Notes under the pieces: generated by a model | The model's database searches: none | Told to the model about the DNA's origin: nothing | What the model saw: the letters and a program-made list of their open reading frames with translations, nothing else | Shown: piece by piece, positions 47,569 through 59,585 of the stretch | Layout of the letters: the number at the start of each line of letters is the position of its first letter | How positions within the stretch are numbered: the first letter of the stretch is position 1 | Position numbers and translations under genes: made by a program | NCBI GenBank assembly: GCA_024036415.1 | Contig: JAMWET010000814.1 | Coordinates: 338,001 to 402,000 of the forward strand | DNA: 64,000 nt | Direction of reading: 5' to 3' | DNA from: Prochilodus magdalenae | Taxonomy: Eukaryota; Chordata; Actinopteri; Characiformes; Prochilodontidae

Positions 47569-48034
47569 CCCATTAGAGCCCATGGGACGTATGTCCTTGC
47601 CCTTAAAAAGTCCAGCTGTATCCCTCCCTTCAATTTACAGAGTGCTTAAGGGACCTGTACTTGACATCCTGGATCCAGTTACAAGACAGTTTGTGAATTT
47701 GTGAACATGTGACCTCATTTACTAAATGGTGATGGGCTTGGTTGGTGCAAGAGATCAAACCAGCGCATTTTAAAAGTTTGTGTTTTGTATCCAAAAGGTC
47801 TGTTATAAGTTCACTTAACAGTTCTAATGCTTAGATAACAGGTTCTCCATTACACTGAACCCATCCCAAGTTACGAAATGGCGGTTGAGACATCTGCTGT
47901 CGATATTTTGACCTTAAAATAGTTACAGAGGACGCCATGTGACCTCTTTGTCACAATAAGACTGATTTGTCATAATCTTATAACTGATTCCTCATCAACT
48001 TCCTTAGAGGGTAAAGTGGTCTGGCTCTAATGGG
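47569..48034. mobile_element. piggyBac-type MITE, larger copy
   Basis: Left end TTAA then CCCATTAGAGCCCATGGGAC; right end CTGGCTCTAATGGG. Twelve bases of each tip are inverted complements. The right TTAA has decayed to CTCA. It is 466 bp and non-coding. Confidence 0.65.
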
Positions 48035-48064
48035 CTCACATGTGCACAGTTCTGTGTTTATCCG

Positions 48065-48410
48065 GCAGTCATGGGCTGGAGATTAGGGAACCAGCCTTGT
48101 GACCGGAGGGTCGCCTGTTCGGTTCCCTGAACTGACAGTAACGACTGAGGTGCCCTTGAGCAAGGCACCTAACCCTCAACTGCTCCCTGGGCGCTGTGGA
48201 TAGGGCTGCCCACCGCCCTGGGTAAGTGTGCTCACTGCCCCCTAGTGTGTGTGTTCACTAGTGCAGGTCATTCACTAGATCCCCCTTGTGTGGGATTTTT
48301 CCTTACCGTTCCTTGTGATCATTTTGTGGGTGTTTCACTTCACGGATGGGTTAAATGCGAAGACTAAATTTTCCCACTGTGGGATCAACAAGGGATTAAA
48401 ATCTTTATAT
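48065..48410 (+). repeat. tRNA-derived SINE
   Basis: The head (ATGGGCTGGAGATTAGGGAA ... TGTTCGGTTCCC) has the spacing of pol III A and B boxes. The body has CCCTTGAGCAAGGCACCTAA, a core common in fish SINEs. The tail is GTGGGATCAACAAGGGATTA, a LINE-like 3' end, followed by an A/T-rich terminus. Confidence 0.75.
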
Positions 48411-48892
48411 ATAAATAAAATAAAGCTAAATATATCAATCAGCCCAGTTATTACCCAAAGTAAATAACAGAAAGCCATTATTTTTTAATTATTTGAGGTG
48501 ATGTAGTGTATTTATGTGGACATAAAATAAACATTTGAAGTGCTTTCAGTAGATCACCTCTGTTCATTGTGAGTGCACCTTATTTTTGCCACTAATAAAT
48601 GTGCCAGATCATTTCTGGATGATTTCTGCATTTGAATATGTAGTTATGAATATAATAAGTCTTATAATCAAATCTAATACTTAGAGCCTATTTTATGCTA
48701 CATGGTGGAAGCTACATTACATATGACAGACATTAGTTGCTGAAGCAGCTGCTCATTGACTTCTGTAATAAGTGGATAAAGAGTGCAGGGAATAGCAACT
48801 TCAGATTCTGGAGTACTCCTTCGAAAATCTTCACATTTCCTTGGATAGTATAAGACTTACCCGAAGGAGGAAGCAATGAGACTGCCTGTTAA

Positions 48893-49121
48893 CCTCCTGA
48901 GACCCCAGCGTCCTCATACGAGGACATTACAATTCTGTTTCTCTGCACCATGATACTTTTTAAAACGTTGACCCTTTGGCCTCATATGAGGATGTTGGTT
49001 TTTGCCAAAACAGCTTCCGGCACAAAGACGACGTTTAGTTTTTATAATTGTAGGTCCTACTAATCATAATTAGCTAGGAGAAATTAAAATTGCACACCAA
49101 GCACGTCCAGGTCTCAGGAGG
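48893..49121. mobile_element. piggyBac-type MITE with TTAA on both sides
   Basis: TTAA (48889-48892), CCTCCTGAGACC ... GGTCTCAGGAGG, TTAA (49122-49125). The 12-bp tips are exact inverted complements. Internal CCTCATACGAGGAC and CCTCATATGAGGA repeats are typical of this short family. It is 229 bp and non-coding. Confidence 0.85.
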
Positions 49122-49125
49122 TTAA

Positions 49126-52100
49126 ACCAATTGATTAACTATAAGGAGTCCAACTGGGCATGTTAGAGCAGGGAAATCGCCAAACTGTGCTGGGCTAAAA
49201 AGCCCTCCAGATCTTCACGCCCTCGAGTCAGGCCTAGCAGACAGTTGTTGACGTTTTGTCTGTAATGCTGTATTGTAGCCACTGTGTGTCGTCGTCTACC
49301 TGTGACAGACAGCTTGAAAATGTGTCTCCGGGCCTCCTTTTTCTCCTTCACGGCATCTCCAAAATGTCAGTAGACTGGCCCCCTCCTCCCCCACCTACTC
49401 TCTTTTCCCCTGGCCCAGCTAAGCACAGCTGCAAGACAGTGCCTATTAGTGATTTCTAGAACACTGTCCAGATGTCTAGTCTGTATGTGCGCTTGTTTTC
49501 ATGCTGTTTTCAGAAATTATTTTCTTAGGCTTTATTCAGGCAGCTTAGATCCAGTGTGTTTTCTGCTCCCTTTCCAAGACTAAAAGGATACATGATATTC
49601 CACGTTTTCCAATTCAAGACATTTTTATGTAGCTCCAAATGTGTTTTAAAACAGCTTTTAGAATATGTGGCCACTCAGGTCGCTCAGGTTCCCTATCAGT
49701 TAGTGCACAGGACTTAATGTTGAATGTGTGAATAGTTTGCCTGGACTGTAAAAAAAAAATCAGTTCCAGAAATGGAAATCAAGTTATTTGTATTCATATC
49801 AAAGCATTTAAATGATACTAAATCATCAACACTGAGACAACTAATAATAATAATAATAATAGGTTACACTTTTATATAATATACAAGCAAATTTGACTAC
49901 ATACAGATACAGACCAGGTCATTCAAATCAAACTGGTTGCTCATAACCCTCAGTGTAGACACTAGGAGCCTGTTAACACCCTGCATTAAGTGTTCTGTGT
50001 CCAAATCAGTCAAGTTTGGCCAGTTTTCATTTACACTGTAGTTTGTCTCCAGTGTGACCAAATGAGATTTGATTGTGCTTCTCTAGCGGCCAGGAAGTTT
50101 GGACTCCAGCAGAGTAAGTAGTGCCCTTGGTTTGAGAAACTCCTGTCTGTAAACTTATGTATCCTCCATCTTTTATTTCATTGTTAATCCTCTTATCTGC
50201 TAGTCGTCTTTCAAGAGGCATGTTTCCACTCACTTAATAACTCTATATACGGATAATGAAGATTCCTTTTACACCTGTGTTAAGTGTGCTCCATCTCCGA
50301 CCACCTCTAAATACTTGTATCTGCTAGTTAGCCCTCTGTAGACACTTTTATGCTCACATATGTCACACACCGCCCCCTCTTGGACCTGGCCGGTTCTGCA
50401 CCTGGCTTCTTTTTTGGTTCCACCGTGGCTCCATCCAATCTCCTCCTCTCGCACACACCTGCCGCTGATCTAGGACCCATTAGGACTCCCATATATACCG
50501 TTCTGTTTGCGCTGCCTGTTTGCAAAGTCTCTGTGTTTCTAACCTGCATGCTAAGCTGTGTTTCCCTAGTTTTGACCCCTGCCCTACCACTCGGCCCTTA
50601 CAACCTACCTCGATCCCCTGCTCACAGCGTAATCATATACAGGTAGCAAAATCACTTTCCGTTTGAACCTGAATGTGGTAAATGAGGTCTGATCGCTGAA
50701 AGTGGATTGAGTGTGCCTGTGGCTGTTTCCACCTAGCCTGTTATGTGGTCAAGTCAAATTCAAGAGCCTAAGAGCCTTAACACTAATATGTATGTCTGAG
50801 GATCGGCTCACTTCCAGATTTCACCTGAATATATGAAAAGCCAGAGATAAACGCCCCCAGGATGTGCTGGGTTCACACAAGCTGCATTCGGTGGTCAGAG
50901 ACGGACCACATATAGCACGTGTAAATGGGAGGCGCTACCTTACATTCACACTAGCAGGTGACAAGTCTCCCCAAGTTTGTCTCTTGTGGGTGTGTTTGTG
51001 GCCACTCGGCAGGTGGGCATGTACAGGGTCCAGGACAGCCAGCTAGTTTTTAAAAACACTTATTATTGTTATTATTATCATTATTATTATTAGCATGCTG
51101 GCTAGCCAAGCTAGCTGTTGTGACTTAACTCCCCAGATACACAAACAATGTTCATGACTTTCTTCCATGTTTCACTTTTCTTTAAATGTACACGTACAAA
51201 GATGGATCATATAAACTGGGAAAGGAAGAAACAGCGGGTATGAGCTTCTCCTCTATGTTTACCACCACACTGGTGATAGTAGGATAGTAGAATCACTGAT
51301 AAGAACAAAAAGGTCAGAGAGCAGGAGTGGGAACTTGTCAGTGATTGGTCCAAAGAGTCATAACTCGTTTGCTTAAAGTTGAGAAACTCTCAACTCGATT
51401 GGTTCGCTTGCCGCTCTGCCGCTATATCACGGCTACAAATCTTGGTCTCCCATAGGAAACGACTGGTTGCTTGTTGCTCTGCCACCTGCTGGTATGAATA
51501 GAGGTTTATTGCTACCTGTATATGATCATGTGAGAGAAAATAGGAAAATGTAGAAAGTGCAATGTGCAGGTTGGAGGATGAAGCAAAAGATGGAGGATCC
51601 ATAAGACTGGAGTTTTCCACAGAGGTTGCACGCTGGGCTGATTGACATCCAAGCCAAGCTTCTTTTAGAGTGAGAAATAAAAACACATTACAGAAAAGGT
51701 GCATGTGCTTTTTAGTAGGATCGGCTCTTGTGCCCAACCGGGGACACGTTAAAGTAAACACTTGTAAAAGTCAATCATTTTAAAAGTTTATCCAGATCCT
51801 GCACACCATCAATGTTAAACGGGCTCCAGAAAGTGCAAACAGATCCCAGTTTGCCTTCCTGTATGAACAAAGCTTTTCAGCCAGCCTTATTCCACTCGCC
51901 ATATTCGAGGCCCCACACTTGCACCTCGCAAAGCACAATCCAACAAAAGGATGGTTTCAGTAGTGCCCAATTGGAGGTCTGATGAACAAGGCTGGACAGA
52001 CAGAGTGAGGGGGAGAGAGGTAAAGGCCCTCTGCTCAAATTTCCATCGTGGGCTCTTCTCCACTACCGCACCATCAGTACAAACATCAGAAATGTTTGCA

Positions 52101-53090
52101 GGACTATGACAAATGAGCGCTACGCAAACACGGAGAACAATGACCACCCTCTGCACTGCTAGCGAGAGTCGAAAGCACACGCACACACAGGGCAGAGCAG
52201 GAAAGGACGGTTTTAATGAGCTACATTATCACATACATGCACATCATTCTAAGCACAAATGATTGCAGCACATTCTTCTCCGGGCTACACCCCCGGTTTG
52301 CTGTTACTGAGTGTTGGAAGTGCGATGTCTTCATTGGGAACACAGGATGCTATTCTTTTAAAACTGGGGAGTGTTCTGCAGCTCTCGTTGTTGACTCCAG
52401 ATATACGTGTGAGTGTTTCCATATTAAGTTCACCTGCACTTGGTTGCTATGTAGTGCTATAGCTCACCAAAAGGTAGGACTTCATAATGCATCCTGTTGA
52501 TCAGCTTGATCGAGTGAAATTAGTCGAATAATCTATGACTATAAAGAGGTCATGGTTTATTAATGAGCCAGTAGTACATCCTCTTATGCTGAAAGCATAT
52601 TGTAGGCCTGCTTACTGACGCCTTACATACGACACCATTACACCTACTTACTGCAACCCACTTTGCACAATCCACAGTAGGAGAACAATAAAACACGTTT
52701 TGTAAGGTTATGGAGTTATGGAATTGATTTTGATATTTTATATGTTTAAAATAAATTCAACACGTAGAGTTCTAGTTATATACTACACTGACTTGTTTGG
52801 CTTAGAAAAAAGAATTCAGTTCTGAATAAAAGTCTGCACAGTAAACTGTGCTGTCCAAATTAGCCCAAAGTGAAGTGTAAACAATGCACAAAGTGATAGG
52901 ATGCACACAGATGCTTAGCTTTGATGACAAGGAGTTCTGGGAAAAGCATTGAATAACCCATTTTTAATTTTATATATATTTTTTTTTATATTAAAGAAAT
53001 AATATTATATTAAATTAAATAAATGTACATCTTTTAGTAGATATTTGTCAAATATACATGAAAACATATTACACAACTGACAGATAGTTA
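49126..53090. other. Long non-coding interval
   Basis: About 4 kb without a recognisable gene. 50340-50640 is C-rich and vaguely like a retroelement promoter but has no clear ends. A (TTA)n run lies at 51062-51090. Confidence 0.45.
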
Positions 53091-53091
53091 T

Positions 53092-53217
<126 letters not shown>

Positions 53218-53330
53218 GTGAGTTGTGTAATATTCCATGTATGTTTGACATAAATATCTATTAAAAGATGTACATTTATTTTATTATCTACATTTGTGCA
53301 TAAATCTCCATATAATGGCATGCCAGTATA

Positions 53331-53528
53331 TCTTTGCTGTTCAAATTAATATGTATCTTCATTTTTGCCCATTTTTACTGTTATGCATCATTTGAACACA
53401 AATTATATCGAGAATGGACGAACAGAAATCACCCAGAATGGCTTGGAAACAAGTCTGGTTCCATTGACTTACACTTGAATCCTGTAGTTTCCATTCTGGA
53501 GATGCTTGTTTTTCTTTGGACAGTGCCG
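53331..53528. mobile_element. MITE family K, copy 5
   Basis: ATCTTTGCTGTTCAAATT through TTACTGTTATGCATCATTTG and GGTTCCATTGACTTACACTT to TTTTTCTTTGGACAGTGCCG. Both ends are recognisable, with a shorter interior (198 bp). Confidence 0.65.
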
Positions 53529-54738
53529 ATATGTGCATGTCTTGTGATTGGCATGTTCAAAAGTGGCACAGTTAAAGCCCCAGTGGTCCTAAATTACCCC
53601 GTATTTCTCTCCTCTAAATATAAACTGGATCTTAATCTTGGGTAACGCTCCTGTAAGCATGTCCTAGCCAATCACAAGACCAACATCTCTTGCTCCGCCC
53701 ACATACAACAGTTATAGTCAGAGAAACTTAGCAACCACCAAACTAGACCACCTGTCCGTAACTGCCTGTAGCCCACTCATTAGTTTATCCATAAACATTG
53801 TTCGTTCATCTCTCCTTTCCTTCATGTGTCGCTTTGTCCATCCATTTGTATATCTATTCCTCCATCTGTTTGTCTATGACGTTTATCATGCGGTTTGCCA
53901 GACAATAAGAGCTGTCAATCAAGCTGCTCATTAGCCACGCCCACACAGTTCTGAGATAGGTCTGATCAGCGCTTTTCCAAGTCATGTTTTATCATATTTA
54001 CATTTTTCATTCAAGCTATGCTTTTGCTTTTGTTTGATGAAACGTTCAGACAAATGAATCTCTGTTTCCTGGAGCTTTTAACATATCACACACATTGTAC
54101 ATATACTGGTCATATATTTTTGATTTCAGCAGATATATGTACACAATATATGCCGGTTTTTCTCCCATATGGAAAGAAGACCAGAATATTAACTTTGCAG
54201 TTTTAAATAGATTTTTTTCAGCTTATTATTATTTACTTGTGGTCTAAAGTAACAACAGAATAGCTTCTTCTTCTGTGGTTATGAGTCATTAAGACAATCT
54301 AAAATTCACCACATATATTAGGGACACGCCCTGATTATGAATCTTTATGGCCAAACTGAACCTTTTTTTAATTAGTTGTATTTTTTTAATACCTGAAACT
54401 CACACTGTAGGTTTACTGAGCACACGAAACAAACTAGCACATTTCTAGCACTTTCAATTAACCTCACAACGTAAATGAGGCAATTTACAGGCGTTTTAAA
54501 TGAAACAACAAATTTGTAGCCTATTTAAATAGCATGCTGTCAAATACAGTGCAACACTGATTGTGTCAGAGGCAACCAGCTACTTAGCACACGGAGTCAT
54601 CCATAATTATGCCATGACATATTTGTGTAGGTGCATCTACAGCATTCAAAAACAGTGCCCTGTCTTATCTACGTCACAGAATTGGATCAGAATAATAAAG
54701 TTTATATGTCTTGAGCAAAATTCTGGTTTAGGCTGATT

Positions 54739-54739
<1 letters not shown>
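53529..54739. other. Non-coding interval, nothing recognised
   Basis: No gene, RNA or repeat boundary seen. Confidence 0.45.
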
Positions 54740-54802
<63 letters not shown>

Positions 54803-54810
54803 CATATATA
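54740..54810. repeat. (TA)n microsatellite
   Basis: About 28 TA units plus TA-rich sequence, ending at the family J element. Confidence 0.95.
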
Positions 54811-55343
54811 CAGGGGTTGGACAATGAAACTGAAACACCTGGTTTTAGACCACAATCATTTATTAGTATGGTGTAGGGCCTCCTTTTGCGGCCAATACAG
54901 CGTCAGTTGGTCTTGGGAATGACATATACTGCGTCCTGCACAGTGGTCAGAGGGAGTTTAAGCCATTCTTCTTGCAGGATAGTGGCCAGGTCACTACGTG
55001 ATGCTGGTGGAGATTCGCCCTTCTTGGTGGTATGCTGACATTACCCTGGATACCGTGGCTCTTGATACATCACAAAGACTTGCTGTCTTGGTCACAGATG
55101 CGCCAGCAAGACGTGCACCAACAATCTGTCCTCTTTTGAACTCTGGTATGTCACCCATAATGCTGTGTGCATTGCAGTATTTTGAGCAGAACTGTGCTCT
55201 TACCTGCTAACTGAACCTTCACACTCTGCTCTTACTGGTGCAATGTGCAGTTAATGAAGATTGGCCACCAGGCTGGTCCAATTTAGCCATGAGACCTCCC
55301 ACACTAAAATGACAGGTGTTTCAGTTTCATTGTCCAACCCCTG
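54811..55343 (-). mobile_element. Tc1-like deletion element, family J, copy 3 (complete, reversed)
   Basis: 533 bp with the same 20-bp inverted tips as copy 2 and TA on both sides. In opposite orientation it is nearly identical to 39767-40296, base for base, over most of its length. It encodes the same N-terminal-only transposase fragment on the minus strand. Confidence 0.85.
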
Positions 55344-56850
55344 TATATTGTGTTTGTTTTCCGAACCAGGAGCTTTACTGCAAGCAAATCACAGCAGCAC
55401 ACTATGAGCACTAGGTGGTGTAGGTAAATTGACTTAACCAGGCACAATTGAATTTGTCGAAAACTATTAAGGCAATTGCAACTCTGGGGCCTCTGGCCGT
55501 TTCCATTCAGTCTCACACGTAGAACAGACAACACTATTCTAGCGGGCGTATTTTGAAGTGGTGCTGGGGAGGGGGCATGGTATTTGTGAGCAGATGATTA
55601 TACTGTACATGTATGTAAATTGTGATTCTGAGTATAATAACTGTAAATATTGGTGTAAATTTTGTTAATTTACTGTGAAGAGTATACAAACGGATGTATT
55701 CTTGTATCCTTAAGTATGTATGTATGATGTACATTATAACCTTAGAATATCTATTTTGTACATGTCTCCGTACCGGTGTATGTGTCGTATATGACGCTTT
55801 GTGTCTGATGTGTCAAAAAAAACGTGCGTGTTGAAAAATGCAGGGTGGTTTTGTTTTAGTTTTTTTAAGTTTGATGTTGTAGGACCTGTAGTTTGATTGT
55901 TTCTCCCAGTTTAAGGGCCTCAGGACCATGAACTGTCTGTGCTACTGTCTGTCCACTGGACCTCTTCACCTCCAGATGATTAGCGTTTTTGTTGTAAAGG
56001 TTGATTTAATAGTCAGTGTAGCTGTCAACATATCATCTGACTCCGTCTAGACCTCCTGTACTGTACTCAGTGTGGTTCTTCTGCTATATTAGTTTTTGCT
56101 GCTGTCAGATTTTGTGAAAATGTCAAAAACCCATGCACTTTTTAGTTCAGTGTGTTACAGCTGAAGCTTCCTCGAACACCTTCAGCTAGAGCAAACCCTT
56201 TCCTTATGTCTAGAATTCTAACAACAAAGGATAAGAATCAGAAATGACACAGCGATGCACTCTGGCAGTGCGGTTTTTATCGTTTAGGAATGTTTATCGT
56301 GAAAGTAAATGCGTTTGGATCCCCTTAAAGTGCTGTACATGTTATTTTGAACTCGTTTAATGTGAAACACAGCCATGCCTTTTCATAAAATGTTTATGCT
56401 CTTCTATCTTTAAAAAACGATGTAAAGTCTCCACGTTTGTGCGGTACTAGATGTAGGTGCAATGAAGCAATATTTCTGCAGGCACTTCAGCTGAAAGGTG
56501 GGTAGACGAACATGCGGGACAGATCAAGTGTGAGGTGATATCACAGTCATCGAGCCTGTTGGGACCAGCACTGGTGGCGTAGCTCTCCTCACAAAATAGG
56601 AAACTGCCATTGCGCAGTGTATTTTAGGCCTTTCAACTTGATATGACCCCACACCCCAACCCTGTTCGGAAGGGTGCGAGCACATTCATATACTAGCCAA
56701 ACGTACTCTCTTACTCTTAGCTGTACCGAGGACTCTGATGTCAGTGTCATTGATATTGTACAGTATTTCTGACACACTTGGAAAGAAACTATATGACTAC
56801 TGTATATTGACCATCATGGAAATCAACAATAAAGAGTTGATTCTCAGCCT
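55344..56850 (+). other. Repeat-poor block ending in AATAAA: candidate distal 3' UTR
   Basis: This 1.5-kb stretch has none of the repeats that fill its surroundings. It contains TGTAAATA (55642-55649), the Pumilio-site form typical of 3' UTRs, several TGTACAT motifs, and AATAAA at 56828-56833 followed by a T/G-richer segment. It lies on the strand of slc6a17, 10-11.5 kb after its stop, so it could be a long neuronal 3' UTR or the end of another transcript. Confidence 0.35.
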
Positions 56851-56999
56851 TGTATTTCTGCCTCATCCTTTCAGGTCAACTGACATGACAGCACATGATC
56901 TAAAACGATACCTCTGGCATCATTTTACAGCATCACTGTTTCCCTACACATCACTGATACCAATCAATTCTGACCGTTAAGACTTGCATTCCTTGCCTA

Positions 57000-57420
57000 C
57001 ACAATACTGTACATGTCCAACACCCATTATCTTCCCAGCCTATATTCCACAACGCTGGTCCTGCACATTTTGGAGCTCTCCCTGCTCCTGCAGGGGGCGT
57101 GTTTAGGCGGGGAATTCACTAAACTGTCCAGGCCAAGGTGTCTGGAGGGCCAGGCATGAGAAACACTGGTCTAAGCTGCTTAATCTTCTGGGGGTGCTGG
57201 AGCTTATCGCCATGCTCATTGGACAGAAGGGAACACCCTGGACAGGCTGCCAGTCCATCACATGGAGATGGACACACAGGCATACACATTTATTCACACC
57301 TAGTGGGCCAATTTAGCATCTCCAATTCACCTGAGTGCATGTGGTTGAACTGTGGGAGGAAACCCACACAACCAAACACAACCCCTGTGAGCCAGCCACA
57401 CTACCTACTGTGGCACCATG
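57000..57420 (+). repeat. Dispersed repeat remnants, including family R
   Basis: 57055-57165 (CTGGTCCTGCACATTTTGGA, AGGCATGAGAAACACTGGTC) is one dispersed type. 57165-57420 carries the ordered blocks of family R seen at 9125-9440 (GGGAACACCCTGGACAGGCT, CAATTTAGCATCTCCAATTC). Confidence 0.6.
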
Positions 57421-58884
57421 CTATCCACATATCCACAATATGACCAAATAAACCAAATGGGAATATTATAATATAATAAAGGCAAAATTCTGCTACTAGG
57501 AAGCCACCATCACCACAATAATGTCATATGATTGTAGTGATGACACCTACAAACATGCTGTCTTGAGTAACGTCACACTGTCGCTAAAGCTGGAGGGGCT
57601 AAATTATGTACTAGAGTTAAATGAGATGTTTAGCTCGCTGTCGAGAGATGGAGAGAGAGAGTGACCATTCGATGGTGTAACAAAAATAGCTGCCTACCAG
57701 TAAAAGGGTTTTGTATATTTTTATTTATAATTAAAATATTTTGCTTGGTTTATACAATATACTGCACTTGCATTGTGTTGTACACGTACACCATATCGGG
57801 GTCTGGATAGTCAGGGTTCCCGGTAATATGCCAGTGGATGCTATCTATCGGACTGATACTCCACACTGTCCCTATTCCTCCTCACTCCTCGGACCTCGCT
57901 GGAAGTGTTTTCCTGGGGAGTGCTGCTGTGTTCTTCTTCATCTGCTCATGTAGGAGCTGAAGGCAGACTCATCACTCCTCTTCAGGCACTCTTCAGGTAA
58001 GAAGTGGTATTACAAGGTTGCTGTTGCTTTTTGTGATTTAAACTAAATGCTGATTACGTCTTCTTACATATTGCTCCTTTAAACTTTCTAGCTCTTTAAA
58101 AGCAATTTAACCGAGAGCAGAGTGAGGACAAATGTTATAACTTAACACATAGGTGGAGTTAACTGTAAGGGGTTTATTTATAGCAGTCTGGTGAATTGAT
58201 CTGCAAACACAATACGTTCAGTGCATGTGCTGTTATTTCAACAAGGCAAGCTATTCAGCATACAACAGCACTGGCACCCTGGTCAAACGTCAGTATTCTG
58301 TTTATTCTGCTGAATTTATTTTATGCATAAAATAAAAATTAGAAATAGAAAAATTAAAATAAAAAAATAAGCTTGTTAAAAAACTATAGCACAGTTTGGA
58401 AATTATTTTCTAACATGTTAAACAAAATAGAAAGGAAAATTAGCAGAACATAAAATTGAAAAAATTGAAATTGAAAAAGCATTACATAAAAATACACAGC
58501 AGCATTGCTGAACACAGGCTGTGCCAGACATGGCTACAAAATAGAAGATGTGATATTAACACTGTAAAATGAAAATACATTTAGATTTTTAAATGTATTT
58601 GGTCTTGATATCAGGAATACAGACTGTTTTGAATTTCGATGGAGTTTGAGAGGCTTTGTTTGTGTTAAAGGTCCCAAATCCTACAGTTTTCTTGTACCTT
58701 ACTTTTCTCTCTGATGTCCACTTGTAATGTCTGTGTAGTTTCAGGAACCGAAAACAGTCCTATTTTTTTTTCTAATCCAATTTTTAATGTCCATTTTCCA
58801 GTCTTGCTTTATCCCTTAGACTGCTGGAAACAGTTTTAATTCCTGTCTTTATTCATTTATTTGTTTGTTCATGCCTCTTCTAGG
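57421..58884. other. Non-coding interval, nothing recognised
   Basis: AT-rich, with a low-complexity AAATTGAAA stretch at 58330-58490. Confidence 0.45.
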
Positions 58885-58985
58885 CTTATTGTCCATCGGG
58901 GTTGCAAAGGGAGCCTATCCCAAGGCTTACTGAGCGGAATGCAGGAAACACCCTGGCCAAGCTGCCAGTCCATCGCAGTGTCTTG
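58885..58985 (+). repeat. Family R fragment
   Basis: GGAAACACCCTGGCCAAGCT and GCCAGTCCATCGCAG match the inner block of family R at 57230. Confidence 0.5.
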
Positions 58986-59359
58986 AAAACAGAAATATGC
59001 AAATAAGTGGGAAATAAACCAGTAAAAAAAGAAAACTTTTAGAGAGAGAATGGGCGGGGCTAAACGACTGTAGGCTAAATATATAAAGCTGTTACAGCTG
59101 ATCACCTGAACATTGAGCTGCTATTCTCCTACCTGCACTGTACACTTTATATATCTTACTGTTTACAACCACATATCAAACTGCACACTTTGCTACCTCA
59201 ACACACTGTGCTCTCCTACATGTGCATATGCTAACTGCACCTCAGTTCTGGTATTCCTATTCTGACATACAGTTACAGTTCCCTCACACTTTTTACATAT
59301 CCTACTTTTTACTGTTTAGGCACATTTGTTTATTTGTCTGTTATCTTGCACTGTACTGC

Positions 59360-59585
59360 TATTGATAGATAGATACTTTTTATTGATCCGAAAAAAATTG
59401 ACCAGCCAGTAGCATTTACCTAATACAGCACAGTAATACAATACAGCAATAAGGGTGATACAGTATGAACAGAAATAGATAACAGCTATAGATAAATATA
59501 TCTCACTTATTACAATAAGGCAAGAATATATACAGAAGAATAAGCATTAGTATACCAGAGATAAAAATGCATATATATATATATA
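59360..59585. repeat. GATAGATA-led repeat tail and TA tract
   Basis: GATAGATAGATACTTTTTAT followed by TGATCCG resembles the 3' tail of fish retroposons. Ends in TATATATA immediately before a Tc1-like element. Confidence 0.45.

Noticed and set aside
48065..48130. A true tRNA gene
   Set aside because: A and B box-like sequence is present but there is no cloverleaf with paired acceptor arms, and the SINE body and tail follow it.
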